DNA of 56,574 bases, taken from NCBI GenBank assembly GCA_017962175.1, contig JAGCVU010000187.1, positions 1-56,574 on the forward strand, in the 5' to 3' direction. A program made the translations under genes and the position numbers. This DNA is from Bacteroidales bacterium (lineage in GTDB: Bacteria; Bacteroidota; Bacteroidia; Bacteroidales; UBA3824). Shown piece by piece: positions 1-9,047 of the stretch; position 1 is the first letter of the stretch; each line of letters starts with the position of its first letter. The notes beneath the pieces are model-generated. The model was given only the letters and a program-made list of their open reading frames with translations. It had not been told where the DNA came from and ran no database searches.

Positions 1-1212
1 ATCTATTCATCGTTGCTCAAAACCACCGGTCTGCACAACGAAAACGGACTTCAAGACCATCCAAAGGATAAAAGTGGCATCGACACTCTTTGGCAGGCAA
101 GTATGGAGTTTCTAAAAAGCACTATCGGCAAACCGCAGAAACTATCCGAACTTGTAAAAATTCTCTCTGAAAAACCATACAAAATAAAGCAAGGATTTAT
201 AGATTTTTGGCTGCCGGTGTTCTTGATTGTCAAGCAAAACGACTACGCCCTTTATGAAACCGAAACTGGCGCGTATTGCCCTAAGTTAAATGAACCTATG
301 TTTGACCTTATACAAAAAAAGCCCGGCAAATATTCTGTTAAAATGTTTGACACCGAAGGTGTCAACATCGAGTTTTTTAATCAGTACCGAAAATTTATCA
401 ACCTTGGTGAAGAATTTTCTATCACATCCGACAAGATTATAGAAACCATCAAACCGTTCCTCTTTTTTTACAACAGGCTCAACGACTACACCAAGCACAC
501 CAAAAAGTTCGACAAAAAGTCCACAATGCGTTTCCGCGACGTTTTGGCAAAGGCAAAAGACCCTGAAAAGACCTTTTTTGAGGATTTGCCCGAAGCATTG
601 GGATTCAACAAAAACGACGGCTACAACACATACTGCGACACTCTGCGCAATGCAGTTACCGAACTCCGCACTTGCTACACAAACCTTATCGACCGTATTG
701 AGGAGCGTCTTTTATCCGAACTTAAACTTCAAAGCACTGACTACAAAGAATATATCAAAGAAATCCACACCCGTCTCGGCAACGTCAAAGTCCATTTGCT
801 AACACGCACACAAAAAGAGTTTTTAACCCGCGTAAATATGAAGTTCGACAAACGAGACGAATGGTATCAGTCGATATGCTATCCCGTTTTAAACCATCCC
901 TTAGACAAACTCCGCGACGAGGAGGAGTCAGTAATGTTAGACGAGATTGTTTTCCTATTTCGCGAATGTGAAAAATACGCCGACATCACCAAACGTGTGG
1001 GCTCAAAGAAAAACGTTGACGCATACTCCATCGATATGGTAACAAACCACGGCACGAATATCCGCACACAGACCTTTGTGTTGAGCGCAGAAGAAAAGAA
1101 AGCCGCCTCAGAAATGGAAGTCAAAATCAAAGAAACTCTCAAAAACGACGACAATAATATGGTAATCTGCACCTTGCTCAAAATTTTGGACGAAAAGATG
1201 AAAAACCAATAG
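1..1212 (+). CDS. 3' part of a large unrecognised protein, first visible gene of the defence-like operon
   Basis: The reading frame is open from the first base of the window, so the gene is truncated at its 5' end. The TTG at 13 is unlikely to be the true start, because the frame continues upstream and nothing resembling an N-terminus is seen. About 404 residues are visible. They are mostly charged and probably helical, with no signal peptide, membrane segment, Walker motif or catalytic signature that I can recognise. The fragment reads like the C-terminal region of a large multidomain protein such as the ATPases that accompany BREX or other defence systems, but that is only a guess from context. 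The next gene starts 56 bp downstream with its own possible -7 element, so the two may be separately transcribed although they have the same strand and similar base composition. Confidence 0.6.
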   Translation: MYSSLLKTTGLHNENGLQDHPKDKSGIDTLWQASMEFLKSTIGKPQKLSELVKILSEKPYKIKQGFIDFWLPVFLIVKQNDYALYETETGAYCPKLNEPMFDLIQKKPGKYSVKMFDTEGVNIEFFNQYRKFINLGEEFSITSDKIIETIKPFLFFYNRLNDYTKHTKKFDKKSTMRFRDVLAKAKDPEKTFFEDLPEALGFNKNDGYNTYCDTLRNAVTELRTCYTNLIDRIEERLLSELKLQSTDYKEYIKEIHTRLGNVKVHLLTRTQKEFLTRVNMKFDKRDEWYQSICYPVLNHPLDKLRDEEESVMLDEIVFLFRECEKYADITKRVGSKKNVDAYSIDMVTNHGTNIRTQTFVLSAEEKKAASEMEVKIKETLKNDDNNMVICTLLKILDEKMKNQ

Positions 1213-1232
1213 CCAAGTTTCAAAATATTCCT

Positions 1233-1240
1233 TATATTTG
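1233..1240 (+). promoter_or_regulatory. Possible -7 element (TATATTTG) before the DndC-like gene
   Basis: TATATTTG matches the Bacteroidota -7 consensus TAnnTTTG and lies 28 bp before the start codon of the PP-loop gene. No TTTG is seen at the expected -33 position, so the promoter is weak or needs an activator. Confidence 0.4.
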
Positions 1241-1268
1241 CGGTGCACAAACATAAGGAAAGACAAAA

Positions 1269-2360
1269 ATGAAGGTCAGACACATTTTAGGCATATCAGG
1301 AGGCAAAGACAGCGCGGCATTGGCGATATATATGAAACAAAACTATCCCAATTTGGGCATAGAGTTTTACAATTCCGACACCGGCTGCGAACTTGCCGAA
1401 ACCGAGATACTTATCGAAAAACTTGAATCTGTTTTGGGCAGCGTTAAACGCCTCAGGGCGATAGAAGGCCGAAACCCGTTTGAGTTTTTTTTAGAGAAGA
1501 CAGGAAACTTTCTTCCCTCGCCGCAGCAGCGTTGGTGCACCATAAGGATGAAACTCGAAGTGTTTGAAAAATACGTCGGCAACGATTTGGCAGTGTCGTA
1601 CGTGGGCATCCGTGGCGATGAAGACCGCGACGGCTACATTTCTACCAAGCCAAACATTCAGGCAGTATTTCCATTTAGGCGAAATATTTGGAGTTTAGAC
1701 GTAATCAACAAGTTTCTAAACAATGCCAACACCGAGCAGGTGTTAGACATTTACGATAAGTTGTGTCCGCAGGGACGCAAAAAATACGATATCACAGGCA
1801 TACTAAAACAGCCCATCGGCAAAGGTTTTTATTATTCAAAAAAGTTGAACGCATTGCTCGACATTGACACCAAGATGTTTAACCACGCCGTGTTTGAGTT
1901 TTTAAAAACCACCGACTATCCCGTTGGGCAACTCGACGAGTTTCCGCTCATCGACAATACCGACGTGCTTGTAAAAAAAGACATCTTTCAAATTTTGGAA
2001 GATAGCGGCGTAGGCGTTCCCTCGTATTACAAAGAGATTCCGTTTGAGGTTGATGGACAAACCGGCACATACTGCCGCAGCCGTTCGGGATGCTATTTTT
2101 GCTTTTTCCAACAAAAAATCGAATGGATTTGGCTCTACGAACAGCACCCCGACCTTTTCCGCAAAGCAATGGAATACGAAAAAAACGGCTACACTTGGAA
2201 CCAAAACGAAACTTTGGCAGATATGATAAAGCCCGAGCGCATCAGACAGATAAAACTCGACGTAATCAAAAAGCAGAACGCCAACCGAAAACAAAACAAG
2301 GGCACAAATCTTGTGGACATTTTCGGGGATGATATTTTATGTACTAATTGTTTTATATAA
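1269..2360 (+). CDS. DndC-like PP-loop ATPase / PAPS-reductase-family sulfurtransferase
   Basis: This 363-aa protein opens with a PP-loop, SGGKDS at residues 10-15, the nucleotide-binding signature of the PAPS reductase / ATP pyrophosphatase family. Four cysteines (C90 in RWCT, then C269, C275 and C278) form a C...C-x5-C-x2-C set suited to a 4Fe-4S cluster, as in DndC of the DNA phosphorothioation pathway and thio-tRNA enzymes. A further CxxC (C358, C361) sits at the extreme C-terminus. Family knowledge: DndC-type enzymes activate a substrate with ATP and take part in sulfur insertion into DNA; BREX type 4 also has a PAPS-reductase-like protein (BrxP). No cysteine desulfurase or DndB is in view. 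The neighbouring DndD-like ATPase and helicase favour a DNA-modification role over sulfate assimilation. The exact substrate is inferred. Confidence 0.75.
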   Translation: MKVRHILGISGGKDSAALAIYMKQNYPNLGIEFYNSDTGCELAETEILIEKLESVLGSVKRLRAIEGRNPFEFFLEKTGNFLPSPQQRWCTIRMKLEVFEKYVGNDLAVSYVGIRGDEDRDGYISTKPNIQAVFPFRRNIWSLDVINKFLNNANTEQVLDIYDKLCPQGRKKYDITGILKQPIGKGFYYSKKLNALLDIDTKMFNHAVFEFLKTTDYPVGQLDEFPLIDNTDVLVKKDIFQILEDSGVGVPSYYKEIPFEVDGQTGTYCRSRSGCYFCFFQQKIEWIWLYEQHPDLFRKAMEYEKNGYTWNQNETLADMIKPERIRQIKLDVIKKQNANRKQNKGTNLVDIFGDDILCTNCFI

Positions 2361-2371
2361 TATAAGGTGAG

Positions 2372-4549
2372 ATGGAAGAAGAAAACGATATAAAACAAAT
2401 AAGTTTTACGGTTGATTCAGGTCTTATCGATAGATTAGGAATTGAATTGGTTGGAAAGGCAGAAACCGCTGTATCCGAACTTGTTAAAAACGCATACGAT
2501 GCTGATGCTAACCAAGTTACTGTTGAGTTTTATAATACCGATTCAATAGGAGGTACTCTTATTATTTCGGATGATGGATTAGGTATGACAGAGGCTCAAC
2601 TTGCTAACGGTTTTATGAGAATCTCCTCCACTGATAAAATTCATCATCCAATATCCGAACGCTCAGGAAGAATAAAAGCAGGGAAAAAAGGCATTGGAAG
2701 ATTCGCGACACAAAGATTAGGTGAGCAATTAACCATCATTACTCAAACATTACAATCAGAAAAAGCAATTAAAGTTACAATAGATTGGAATAAATATTTA
2801 ATTGATACTGATATATCATCTGTGTTTTTCCCTATTGAAAAAATAGAAAAGACAAAAGACGAAGGTACTACACTAATTATATCTAATTTACGAGAGAAAT
2901 GGGCAACTTCATCAATTGAAAAAATTTTCTCATACGTCAATGTATTGTTTCAACCAACTTATCTTTCTGAAAGAAGTGCAACAAACAATATAGCAGTTCA
3001 AGATGGATCGTTTTTGTATACATTTAAAAAGGATGGAGTAATAATAAAAAATGATATAGAAAACTTTTACGATAATGCGTTGGTTGTAATTGAAGGATAT
3101 GTAGGAGATGATCATAAAGGTATTGTTTCTATTGATAGCCAACAATTACGAACAGATGTACACGAGATTATTGACGTTGAATACGATGATAAAAATAGTG
3201 GTGAAACTATAACTTCATTTCCCGCTTTAACCAATGTTCGATTTAAGGTGTACTATTTTATTTATGACAAGATCAAATATCGTTCTATTTCTTCTAATAC
3301 ATATAATAATATCAAAAATTTGTCTGATACTATTAGTGGTATAAGATTGTATCGAAATGGATTTCGAGTATTACCTTATGGTGAACCAACAGATGATTGG
3401 GTGCATATTAATCAACGATGGTCAGGGGATTCAGGTTCAACCAATATTCCTTTTTCTACTAAGCATTTGTTTGGTTTTGTAGAATTATTGGATGACGATA
3501 TTAATAATGCAATTTTCCAAGAAACGTCAAGTCGAGAAGGCTTAATTGAAAACGAAGCATTTAAACAGTTGGTGAATTTTGTTCATTCATCTTTGATAAT
3601 AGTAAAGAAGCGGCTGACACATCTCATTAAAAGTAACAAGAATCCTCGCAAGAAAAACGATACAGACATAACAATATCATCCGAATTTAGAAACAAAACT
3701 AATCGAGAGGCTATTGATTCATATAAAAATGATATAAATACTGCCATTGATAATAATACTACCTTTAACGAAAAAGAAAAACAACAGAAAAAGGCAGAAG
3801 TTGCAGATCGTGTAAACCAACTAAAAGACCTTCTCAAAGAAAATGAAATGCTCAGAGTTCTTGCTTCTTTGGGCTTAAATATTGGAGAATTTGCTCACGA
3901 AGTTCGAACTTTGCAGAATTATATTTATAATAACATTTATAGTCTTGAACCTAACATTTCTGATGACAGTGCAAAAGGGTATTTGGATAATATTATAAAC
4001 ATTTTTGATGAATTGTTTAGTTATACAAACTATTTTGGTGTTGCTGTTTCTTTAAATAGAGATAGAGAAAAGAGACCTGTCGACATCAACAAAATTGTTA
4101 GACAATTTGTGAATACTATGCAAGATGGTATTCAAATTGAAATTGAACAATTGAATTATAATGTTCTTACCAAACCTATGCACCTTTCTGAATGGAGTTC
4201 TATTTTATCTAACTTATATTCTAATTCAAAAAAGGCAATTAAACGTAAAGGTTGTCAAGGGAAAATACTTATTCAAATTGGCATTGAAAATAATAATACT
4301 TATATGTTGTTCAATGATAACGGGGATGGTATTAAAGAAAAGGATAAAGATTATGTATTCGATGCATTCTTTACAACTTCTCGACCTGTTAGTTATGATT
4401 CACCTTCAAGCGAACATTTGATAGGTTCAGGATTAGGATTAAAGATAATCAAAGATATCGTTGTTGAAAATAAAGGAACAATAAATATTGTAGAGCCATC
4501 TGATGGATATTCAACGTGTTTCAAAATTACTATACCGAAAAATAATTAA
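2372..4549 (+). CDS. Double-GHKL protein: MORC-like ATPase fused to a histidine-kinase-like core
   Basis: This 725-aa protein has no signal peptide or membrane segment and should be cytoplasmic. Residues about 20-400 form a MORC/Hsp90-type GHKL module: ELVKN (36-40), DDGLGM (67-72) and GKKGIGR (104-110), followed by a characteristic RNGFRVLPYG stretch near 328. After a charged helical linker (about 430-495), a second GHKL module resembles a sensor kinase, with an H-box-like HEVRT carrying H509, N-box asparagines around 614-618, a G1 box NDNGDG (648-653) and a G2 box GSGLGLKII (685-693). All ATP-binding elements look intact in both halves. The next gene encodes a complete receiver domain 22 bp downstream, so phosphotransfer between them is plausible. 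MORC-like GHKL proteins are known from prokaryotic restriction-type operons. The gene is clearly AT-rich (19 of 60 G+C at 4141-4200). Confidence 0.8.
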   Translation: MEEENDIKQISFTVDSGLIDRLGIELVGKAETAVSELVKNAYDADANQVTVEFYNTDSIGGTLIISDDGLGMTEAQLANGFMRISSTDKIHHPISERSGRIKAGKKGIGRFATQRLGEQLTIITQTLQSEKAIKVTIDWNKYLIDTDISSVFFPIEKIEKTKDEGTTLIISNLREKWATSSIEKIFSYVNVLFQPTYLSERSATNNIAVQDGSFLYTFKKDGVIIKNDIENFYDNALVVIEGYVGDDHKGIVSIDSQQLRTDVHEIIDVEYDDKNSGETITSFPALTNVRFKVYYFIYDKIKYRSISSNTYNNIKNLSDTISGIRLYRNGFRVLPYGEPTDDWVHINQRWSGDSGSTNIPFSTKHLFGFVELLDDDINNAIFQETSSREGLIENEAFKQLVNFVHSSLIIVKKRLTHLIKSNKNPRKKNDTDITISSEFRNKTNREAIDSYKNDINTAIDNNTTFNEKEKQQKKAEVADRVNQLKDLLKENEMLRVLASLGLNIGEFAHEVRTLQNYIYNNIYSLEPNISDDSAKGYLDNIINIFDELFSYTNYFGVAVSLNRDREKRPVDINKIVRQFVNTMQDGIQIEIEQLNYNVLTKPMHLSEWSSILSNLYSNSKKAIKRKGCQGKILIQIGIENNNTYMLFNDNGDGIKEKDKDYVFDAFFTTSRPVSYDSPSSEHLIGSGLGLKIIKDIVVENKGTINIVEPSDGYSTCFKITIPKNN

Positions 4550-4571
4550 AGACCATTAATATATTATAACT

Positions 4572-5693
4572 ATGAATACTGAAATAAAATATTTATACAT
4601 AGATGATAGAAAAGATAGTCAAAATGCAATTCTAAGTCTCAGAGAAGAAGGGAAACTTGTTATTGATATCATTCAACCACCACAAAGAATAAAAGATGCT
4701 ATCAGCATTCTAAAAAAGAAAAAGTACGATGGACTGATAGTTGACCAACAATTGGATGAAAAAAAACTCGATAACGGCGAAAAAAATACTTATTTAGGAG
4801 GAGCATTAGCAATGGATATTCGTGCTAACGAATATCATACTATTCAGAAAGGTAAAGACAAAAAAGACACTAGCATTCCGATTGTACTATATTCTGCTAA
4901 TACAAATCTGCCTTTAATGCTGTATGGATATGGAGATTCTATCTATGATCTTATTTTAACAATAAAAACGACAAACAGTTTTAAAGAATTCAGAAAATTA
5001 ATCCCTATGTACCAAAAGCAATTAGAATCTTTGGTTAAAGGATATACTATTCTTAAAAACAAATCATCAATAGAAAGTTTGAGTTGCCCCGATGAAAACA
5101 ATATTGACAGCAGATTTGTAGATGAATTAAAAAGACGAGATTCTCTAACAGTCCATACAAAAGCCTCGTTTATTCTGAATGAATTAATTATCAAACAAGG
5201 TATTCTAATTGACGAAGATATACTTGCTGTTAGATTAGGCATTGACAAAAACAAATCAAAAGATAATTGGAACAAAGTATTAGATTCTTTGAAAGAATAT
5301 AGGGCAGATTATCAAGGAGTTTTTAGCGAAGGTTGGCCACGTTGGTGGATGCCGATGGTAAAAAATTGGTGGTATCAGAAAATCGATAGTGACACTTATA
5401 TTCGTTTCTATGATGCCAAACAACGAGTTGAACTTATTTCTGAAAAATTAAATATTAAAGAGGGTTTAATTCCGGCAAAAGCAGAATCGAAATATTCTGT
5501 TCATAATGATTATTGGACTGTATGTGATTTTTCAAAAGAACCATTAGATATCGAAGACGGTCTGATGCTTGCAGGTCAAGAAGATTTGTATCCTTGGCAA
5601 GATGCTAAATATGTTTCTATACATAGCGCATTAGTAGCACCTATTGAGATAGCAGAAAGTGATAAAGAAGTATTGGAGAACTTTAATAAATAA
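4572..5693 (+). CDS. Receiver-domain protein with a novel C-terminal region
   Basis: The N-terminal ~140 residues of this 373-aa protein read as a CheY-like receiver. All five key positions are present: the acidic pair D11-D12, phospho-acceptor D58 at the end of a hydrophobic strand, S108 in VLYSA, and K132 exactly 24 residues later. The loop between strands 3 and 4 is longer than usual. The remaining ~230 residues match no output domain I recognise. They include a tryptophan-rich patch near residues 256-272 and do not look like a DNA-binding effector. The gene lies between the double-GHKL gene and an unknown gene in the same AT-rich block. It is probably the phosphorylation partner of the upstream protein and couples sensing to the operon's nuclease machinery; this role is inferred. 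Confidence 0.7.
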   Translation: MNTEIKYLYIDDRKDSQNAILSLREEGKLVIDIIQPPQRIKDAISILKKKKYDGLIVDQQLDEKKLDNGEKNTYLGGALAMDIRANEYHTIQKGKDKKDTSIPIVLYSANTNLPLMLYGYGDSIYDLILTIKTTNSFKEFRKLIPMYQKQLESLVKGYTILKNKSSIESLSCPDENNIDSRFVDELKRRDSLTVHTKASFILNELIIKQGILIDEDILAVRLGIDKNKSKDNWNKVLDSLKEYRADYQGVFSEGWPRWWMPMVKNWWYQKIDSDTYIRFYDAKQRVELISEKLNIKEGLIPAKAESKYSVHNDYWTVCDFSKEPLDIEDGLMLAGQEDLYPWQDAKYVSIHSALVAPIEIAESDKEVLENFNK

Positions 5694-5697
5694 TACT

Positions 5698-6510
5698 ATG
5701 ACTGAAAAATCAAATAACTCACTACAATATAGCCGATTCTTTAAATCACTTAAAAATGTTGTCTCTATTTCAGACGAGAACAATGTTTCCGATATGATAG
5801 AAAATGGTTATATAAAGTTCGTTTTGCCACCCAAATGTTTCAATGTGTGTCCTCCTGATGTAAAGAAAATCACAGTACATATTATCCACAGTATAAAAGG
5901 GAATGATGGTAAAAAGACCAACGATAATTATCCGGATTTTTCTGATTATAATTTAACGATAGTTTTTGTGGGAAGAGGTAATGATAATATTGAATATATT
6001 TGTTCTTGGCATTTGGATTATGAATCCAAAGCGAAACAAAAAAATGCGGGCGATTTAAAAATATTTCATCCGTTATTTCATCTAACTTATGGAGGAACAA
6101 CTATGCGAAATACTTATGAGTGTTTAGAATGTGCAGGTTATAAAGACATTAAAGAAAGTGCTTTTGTTAAAGGTCAAATTACAATGACTAAGGTTAATGA
6201 TATGTTGAAAATGGTCATTAAAGATAATGATCAAGTAAAAACATCATTTATTCCATTGTTGTTATTAGCCCCAAGAATTCCATTTTATCCAATGGATATA
6301 TTTTTGGGAATAGATTTTATCATCAGCAATTTTCTTTCAAAAGAAGTATATAAAGAATTGCAAACTAATGACAATTATAAAGCCATAATAAGAAATTCAC
6401 AAGAAAAACTTTTAAAACCATATTTCACTGTTATAGCAAGTAATTGGAAAAAAGGAGCATATCCCGCTTTGAATCCTCAAATGTTTAATCAAACGATTAT
6501 TCCTTCATAG
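5698..6510 (+). CDS. Unrecognised protein, third gene of the AT-rich cassette
   Basis: This 270-aa protein is not one I recognise. The ATG at 5698 is preferred because the longer reading from 5659 would overlap the end of the receiver gene, whereas this start lies 4 bp after that stop. The sequence is soluble in character, with a mixed alpha/beta pattern, a possible exposed cysteine (C137) and a hydrophobic proline-containing stretch (LLLLAPRIPF) near residues 184-193. It has the same AT-rich composition as the two genes before it (19 of 60 G+C at 6061-6120), and the helicase gene starts 5 bp after its stop, so it is almost certainly co-transcribed. It is probably the dedicated partner or effector of the GHKL/receiver pair. 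Confidence 0.6.
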   Translation: MTEKSNNSLQYSRFFKSLKNVVSISDENNVSDMIENGYIKFVLPPKCFNVCPPDVKKITVHIIHSIKGNDGKKTNDNYPDFSDYNLTIVFVGRGNDNIEYICSWHLDYESKAKQKNAGDLKIFHPLFHLTYGGTTMRNTYECLECAGYKDIKESAFVKGQITMTKVNDMLKMVIKDNDQVKTSFIPLLLLAPRIPFYPMDIFLGIDFIISNFLSKEVYKELQTNDNYKAIIRNSQEKLLKPYFTVIASNWKKGAYPALNPQMFNQTIIPS

Positions 6511-6515
6511 TAACT

Positions 6516-8798
6516 ATGCTCAAATCCCTCACATATCCACCTCACCGCCGCTACAAGTCGCGTTCCGAGTATGAACCTGTCGGTTTCTTTTCGGAATGTT
6601 TGTGCAGTGCCAAGAGGTTTGATTTGATGTTGGGATTTTTTTCTACCACCGCCATAAATGTTTTGGCAGACGGCTTCGCCGCTTTTTTGTATGACGGCGG
6701 CAAAATGCGTTTTATTATCAACGACATTCTAAATCAGGAAGATAAACAGGCTATCGCCAACGGCATAAGCCAAAGTTTTTTGCCTGAGTTTGATTTATCT
6801 GACCTCGAAAACCTAAAAAATACATTGTCGGAGCGGAGCATCCATTTTTTTGAGTGCATTTCGTACTTAATCCGCTGCAACCGCTTTGAAATCAAAATTA
6901 TATCTCCAAAAGACGGCTCAGGAATATCGCACACCAAGACAGGGCTGTTTTTCGATGGAGAAAATTATGTATCGTTCGATGGCTCGTGCAATTTTTCGCG
7001 CACCGCGCTCATCGAAAACATCGAGAGCCTTACCGTATCCTGCGATTGGGACGGCGACATCGAAGCCGCTAAAATTCAAGAAATTAAAGACGATTTTGAA
7101 AACGTTTTCTCCGAAAACGACCAAAATTTCAATTACATTTCGGCTGAAAACGTCAAAACTAATATTACTAAAAACTTTACTTCGAAAAACATCGACGAAC
7201 TTTTAGCCGACGAACTGAGGATTATCGACAAAGATTTTTCGTCAATATCTTTGCCGCAGACCATTGTAAGCGCGTTGAAGAAAACACGCACCAAAATTCA
7301 GTCGCTAATCGACACCATCAAGCAAAGCCGGCAACCCAAGCCCGAAAAACCTGAACCCGCCGACCACGAAACACCGCGTTTCCCATATCCGTCGGGTCCT
7401 CGCGACTATCAGAAAACCGCCTTTGAAAATTGGAAACGCAACAATCAGAAAGGACTTTTTGCAATGGCAACCGGCACAGGCAAAACCATCACCTCGCTCA
7501 ACTGCCTTTTAGAAATCTACAACCGCCTCGGCTATTACAAAGCCATCATCCTTGTGCCCACAATCACACTTGTCGAGCAATGGGAAAAGGAGTGCAAGAA
7601 GTTTTGGTTTGGAAATATTATAAAAGTTTGTTCAAAATATCCTGATTGGCGGTCGGACATTTCGCGTCTAAAAACAATGGAGTTGCTCGACAAACAGTCG
7701 CAACGGTCGTACATCATAATATCCACTTACGCCTCGTTTGTGCGTTCAGATGTTTTTAGGGAACTTAACAGTTTTTCGGCAAGCAAGTTGCTTTTGATTG
7801 CCGACGAGGCGCACAACATAGGCGGCGGACTTATGCTCCAAAGGTTATCCGACATCAAATACAGCCGCCGCATTGGACTCTCGGCAACGCCTGAGCGTCA
7901 ATACAATAGCGAATCCAACCAAAAAGTTTTAGATTTTTTTGGTTGCAAAGATGGCTACACTTTTGAGTATTCGATGCGCGAGGCAATCCAAAACGGTGCG
8001 CTTTGCCGCTACTACTATTATCCGCACATCGTAAAACTCACGCAAGAAGAAATGTCTGATTATGTCGAAGTTACCCACAAAATTGTAAAGATGATGGGGC
8101 GCACCGATGCCCAAAGTCAAGAAATCTTGACCACGCTTATGCTCAAACGCAAGCGCATAATTCATAAGGCATCAAACAAAAAGAAAGTGTTTGAAAGCAT
8201 TATGCAACAGGCTTTTGCCAAACGTGGAAATCTCAAATACACATTGGTTTATGTTCCCGAAGGCAACAAACCCGACACCGACGATGCCGACATTTTCAAC
8301 AGTACCGATATTTTTGACGACGACGAAGAAGCCGAGCGTATGATCAACGAATACACCAAAATTGTCACAAACATCGACAATCATTTGGTTGTTAGGAAGT
8401 TTACTTCCGATTCCAAAGACCGTGAGCAGATGTTGAAAGATTTTTCAACGGGCAAGACCGATGTTCTTGTTTCGATGAAATGTCTCGACGAGGGCGTTGA
8501 CGTTCCGCGCAGCGAACTTGCGATATTTTGTGCAAGCACGGGCAATCCACGTCAGTTTATACAGCGTCGCGGACGTGTGCTCCGCACGCATCCCGACAAA
8601 CGCAAAGCGGTGATTCACGATTTGATTGTGATTCCCGACGATTATAGTGCTGATAATGAACATTTTCAGTTAGAAAAATCTCTTGTAAGCGGCGAACTCC
8701 GCCGTGTACGCGATTTTGCCCTCCTGTCGGAAAACTTAGCCGACACCGAGACAGAATTAGATGAGGTATTAAGCAAATATAGTTTATCAATTTGTTAA
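6516..8798 (+). CDS. PLD-family nuclease fused to a superfamily II helicase
   Basis: This 760-aa protein begins with a phospholipase-D-type nuclease domain (about 1-200). It has the motif H139-x-K141 followed by GSCNFS at about 156-161, the HKD-like arrangement used by PLD endonucleases. After a proline/lysine-rich linker (270-290) comes a full SF2 helicase/translocase: ATGTGKT (318-324), DEAH (430-433), SAT (456-458) and a late QRRGR motif VI. Comparable PLD-helicase fusions occur in restriction-like operons with MORC-type ATPases, and helicase-type restriction proteins accompany Dnd clusters. It is therefore the likely restriction effector of this operon. It returns to the higher-GC composition (31 of 60 at 8461-8520), unlike the gene 5 bp upstream. 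Confidence 0.85.
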   Translation: MLKSLTYPPHRRYKSRSEYEPVGFFSECLCSAKRFDLMLGFFSTTAINVLADGFAAFLYDGGKMRFIINDILNQEDKQAIANGISQSFLPEFDLSDLENLKNTLSERSIHFFECISYLIRCNRFEIKIISPKDGSGISHTKTGLFFDGENYVSFDGSCNFSRTALIENIESLTVSCDWDGDIEAAKIQEIKDDFENVFSENDQNFNYISAENVKTNITKNFTSKNIDELLADELRIIDKDFSSISLPQTIVSALKKTRTKIQSLIDTIKQSRQPKPEKPEPADHETPRFPYPSGPRDYQKTAFENWKRNNQKGLFAMATGTGKTITSLNCLLEIYNRLGYYKAIILVPTITLVEQWEKECKKFWFGNIIKVCSKYPDWRSDISRLKTMELLDKQSQRSYIIISTYASFVRSDVFRELNSFSASKLLLIADEAHNIGGGLMLQRLSDIKYSRRIGLSATPERQYNSESNQKVLDFFGCKDGYTFEYSMREAIQNGALCRYYYYPHIVKLTQEEMSDYVEVTHKIVKMMGRTDAQSQEILTTLMLKRKRIIHKASNKKKVFESIMQQAFAKRGNLKYTLVYVPEGNKPDTDDADIFNSTDIFDDDEEAERMINEYTKIVTNIDNHLVVRKFTSDSKDREQMLKDFSTGKTDVLVSMKCLDEGVDVPRSELAIFCASTGNPRQFIQRRGRVLRTHPDKRKAVIHDLIVIPDDYSADNEHFQLEKSLVSGELRRVRDFALLSENLADTETELDEVLSKYSLSIC

Positions 8799-8810
8799 AA
8801 ACGTGCAAAT

Positions 8811-9047
8811 ATGGCAAAGTATCTGAAAAACTCTGATAAAATATTACAAGTGGTGCTTAACGATGCCAAACTGATAGAAATTGGCAAATACAAGCCCCAA
8901 GAAATAGGCACATTAGACGATGCGCTGTTTTCTGACAACGCAGTTATCAGAACTGTCGCCCTGATGGTTAGCGGATTGTCGCAAAAACTGTCAGAAAAAC
9001 AGATTTACAACCAAGTGTTTGACTATTTAAAAGGTGAATCGCTATGA
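8811..9047 (+). CDS. Small operon protein (78 aa), unrecognised
   Basis: A short, mainly helical, soluble protein starts at an ATG 12 bp after the helicase stop. Its TGA overlaps the ATG of the following SMC-like gene by 4 bp (ATGA), a sign of translational coupling. I see no catalytic motif. By size and position it could correspond to a DndE-like accessory subunit or a helicase/SMC adaptor, but no sequence feature proves this. The overlap with the DndD-like gene makes it a real gene despite its length, and suggests equimolar production with that ATPase. Confidence 0.65.
   Translation: MAKYLKNSDKILQVVLNDAKLIEIGKYKPQEIGTLDDALFSDNAVIRTVALMVSGLSQKLSEKQIYNQVFDYLKGESL

Noticed and set aside
8811..9047. 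Assignment of the 78-aa protein as DndE
   Set aside because: Size and position fit but I see no DndE sequence motif; left as unrecognised.
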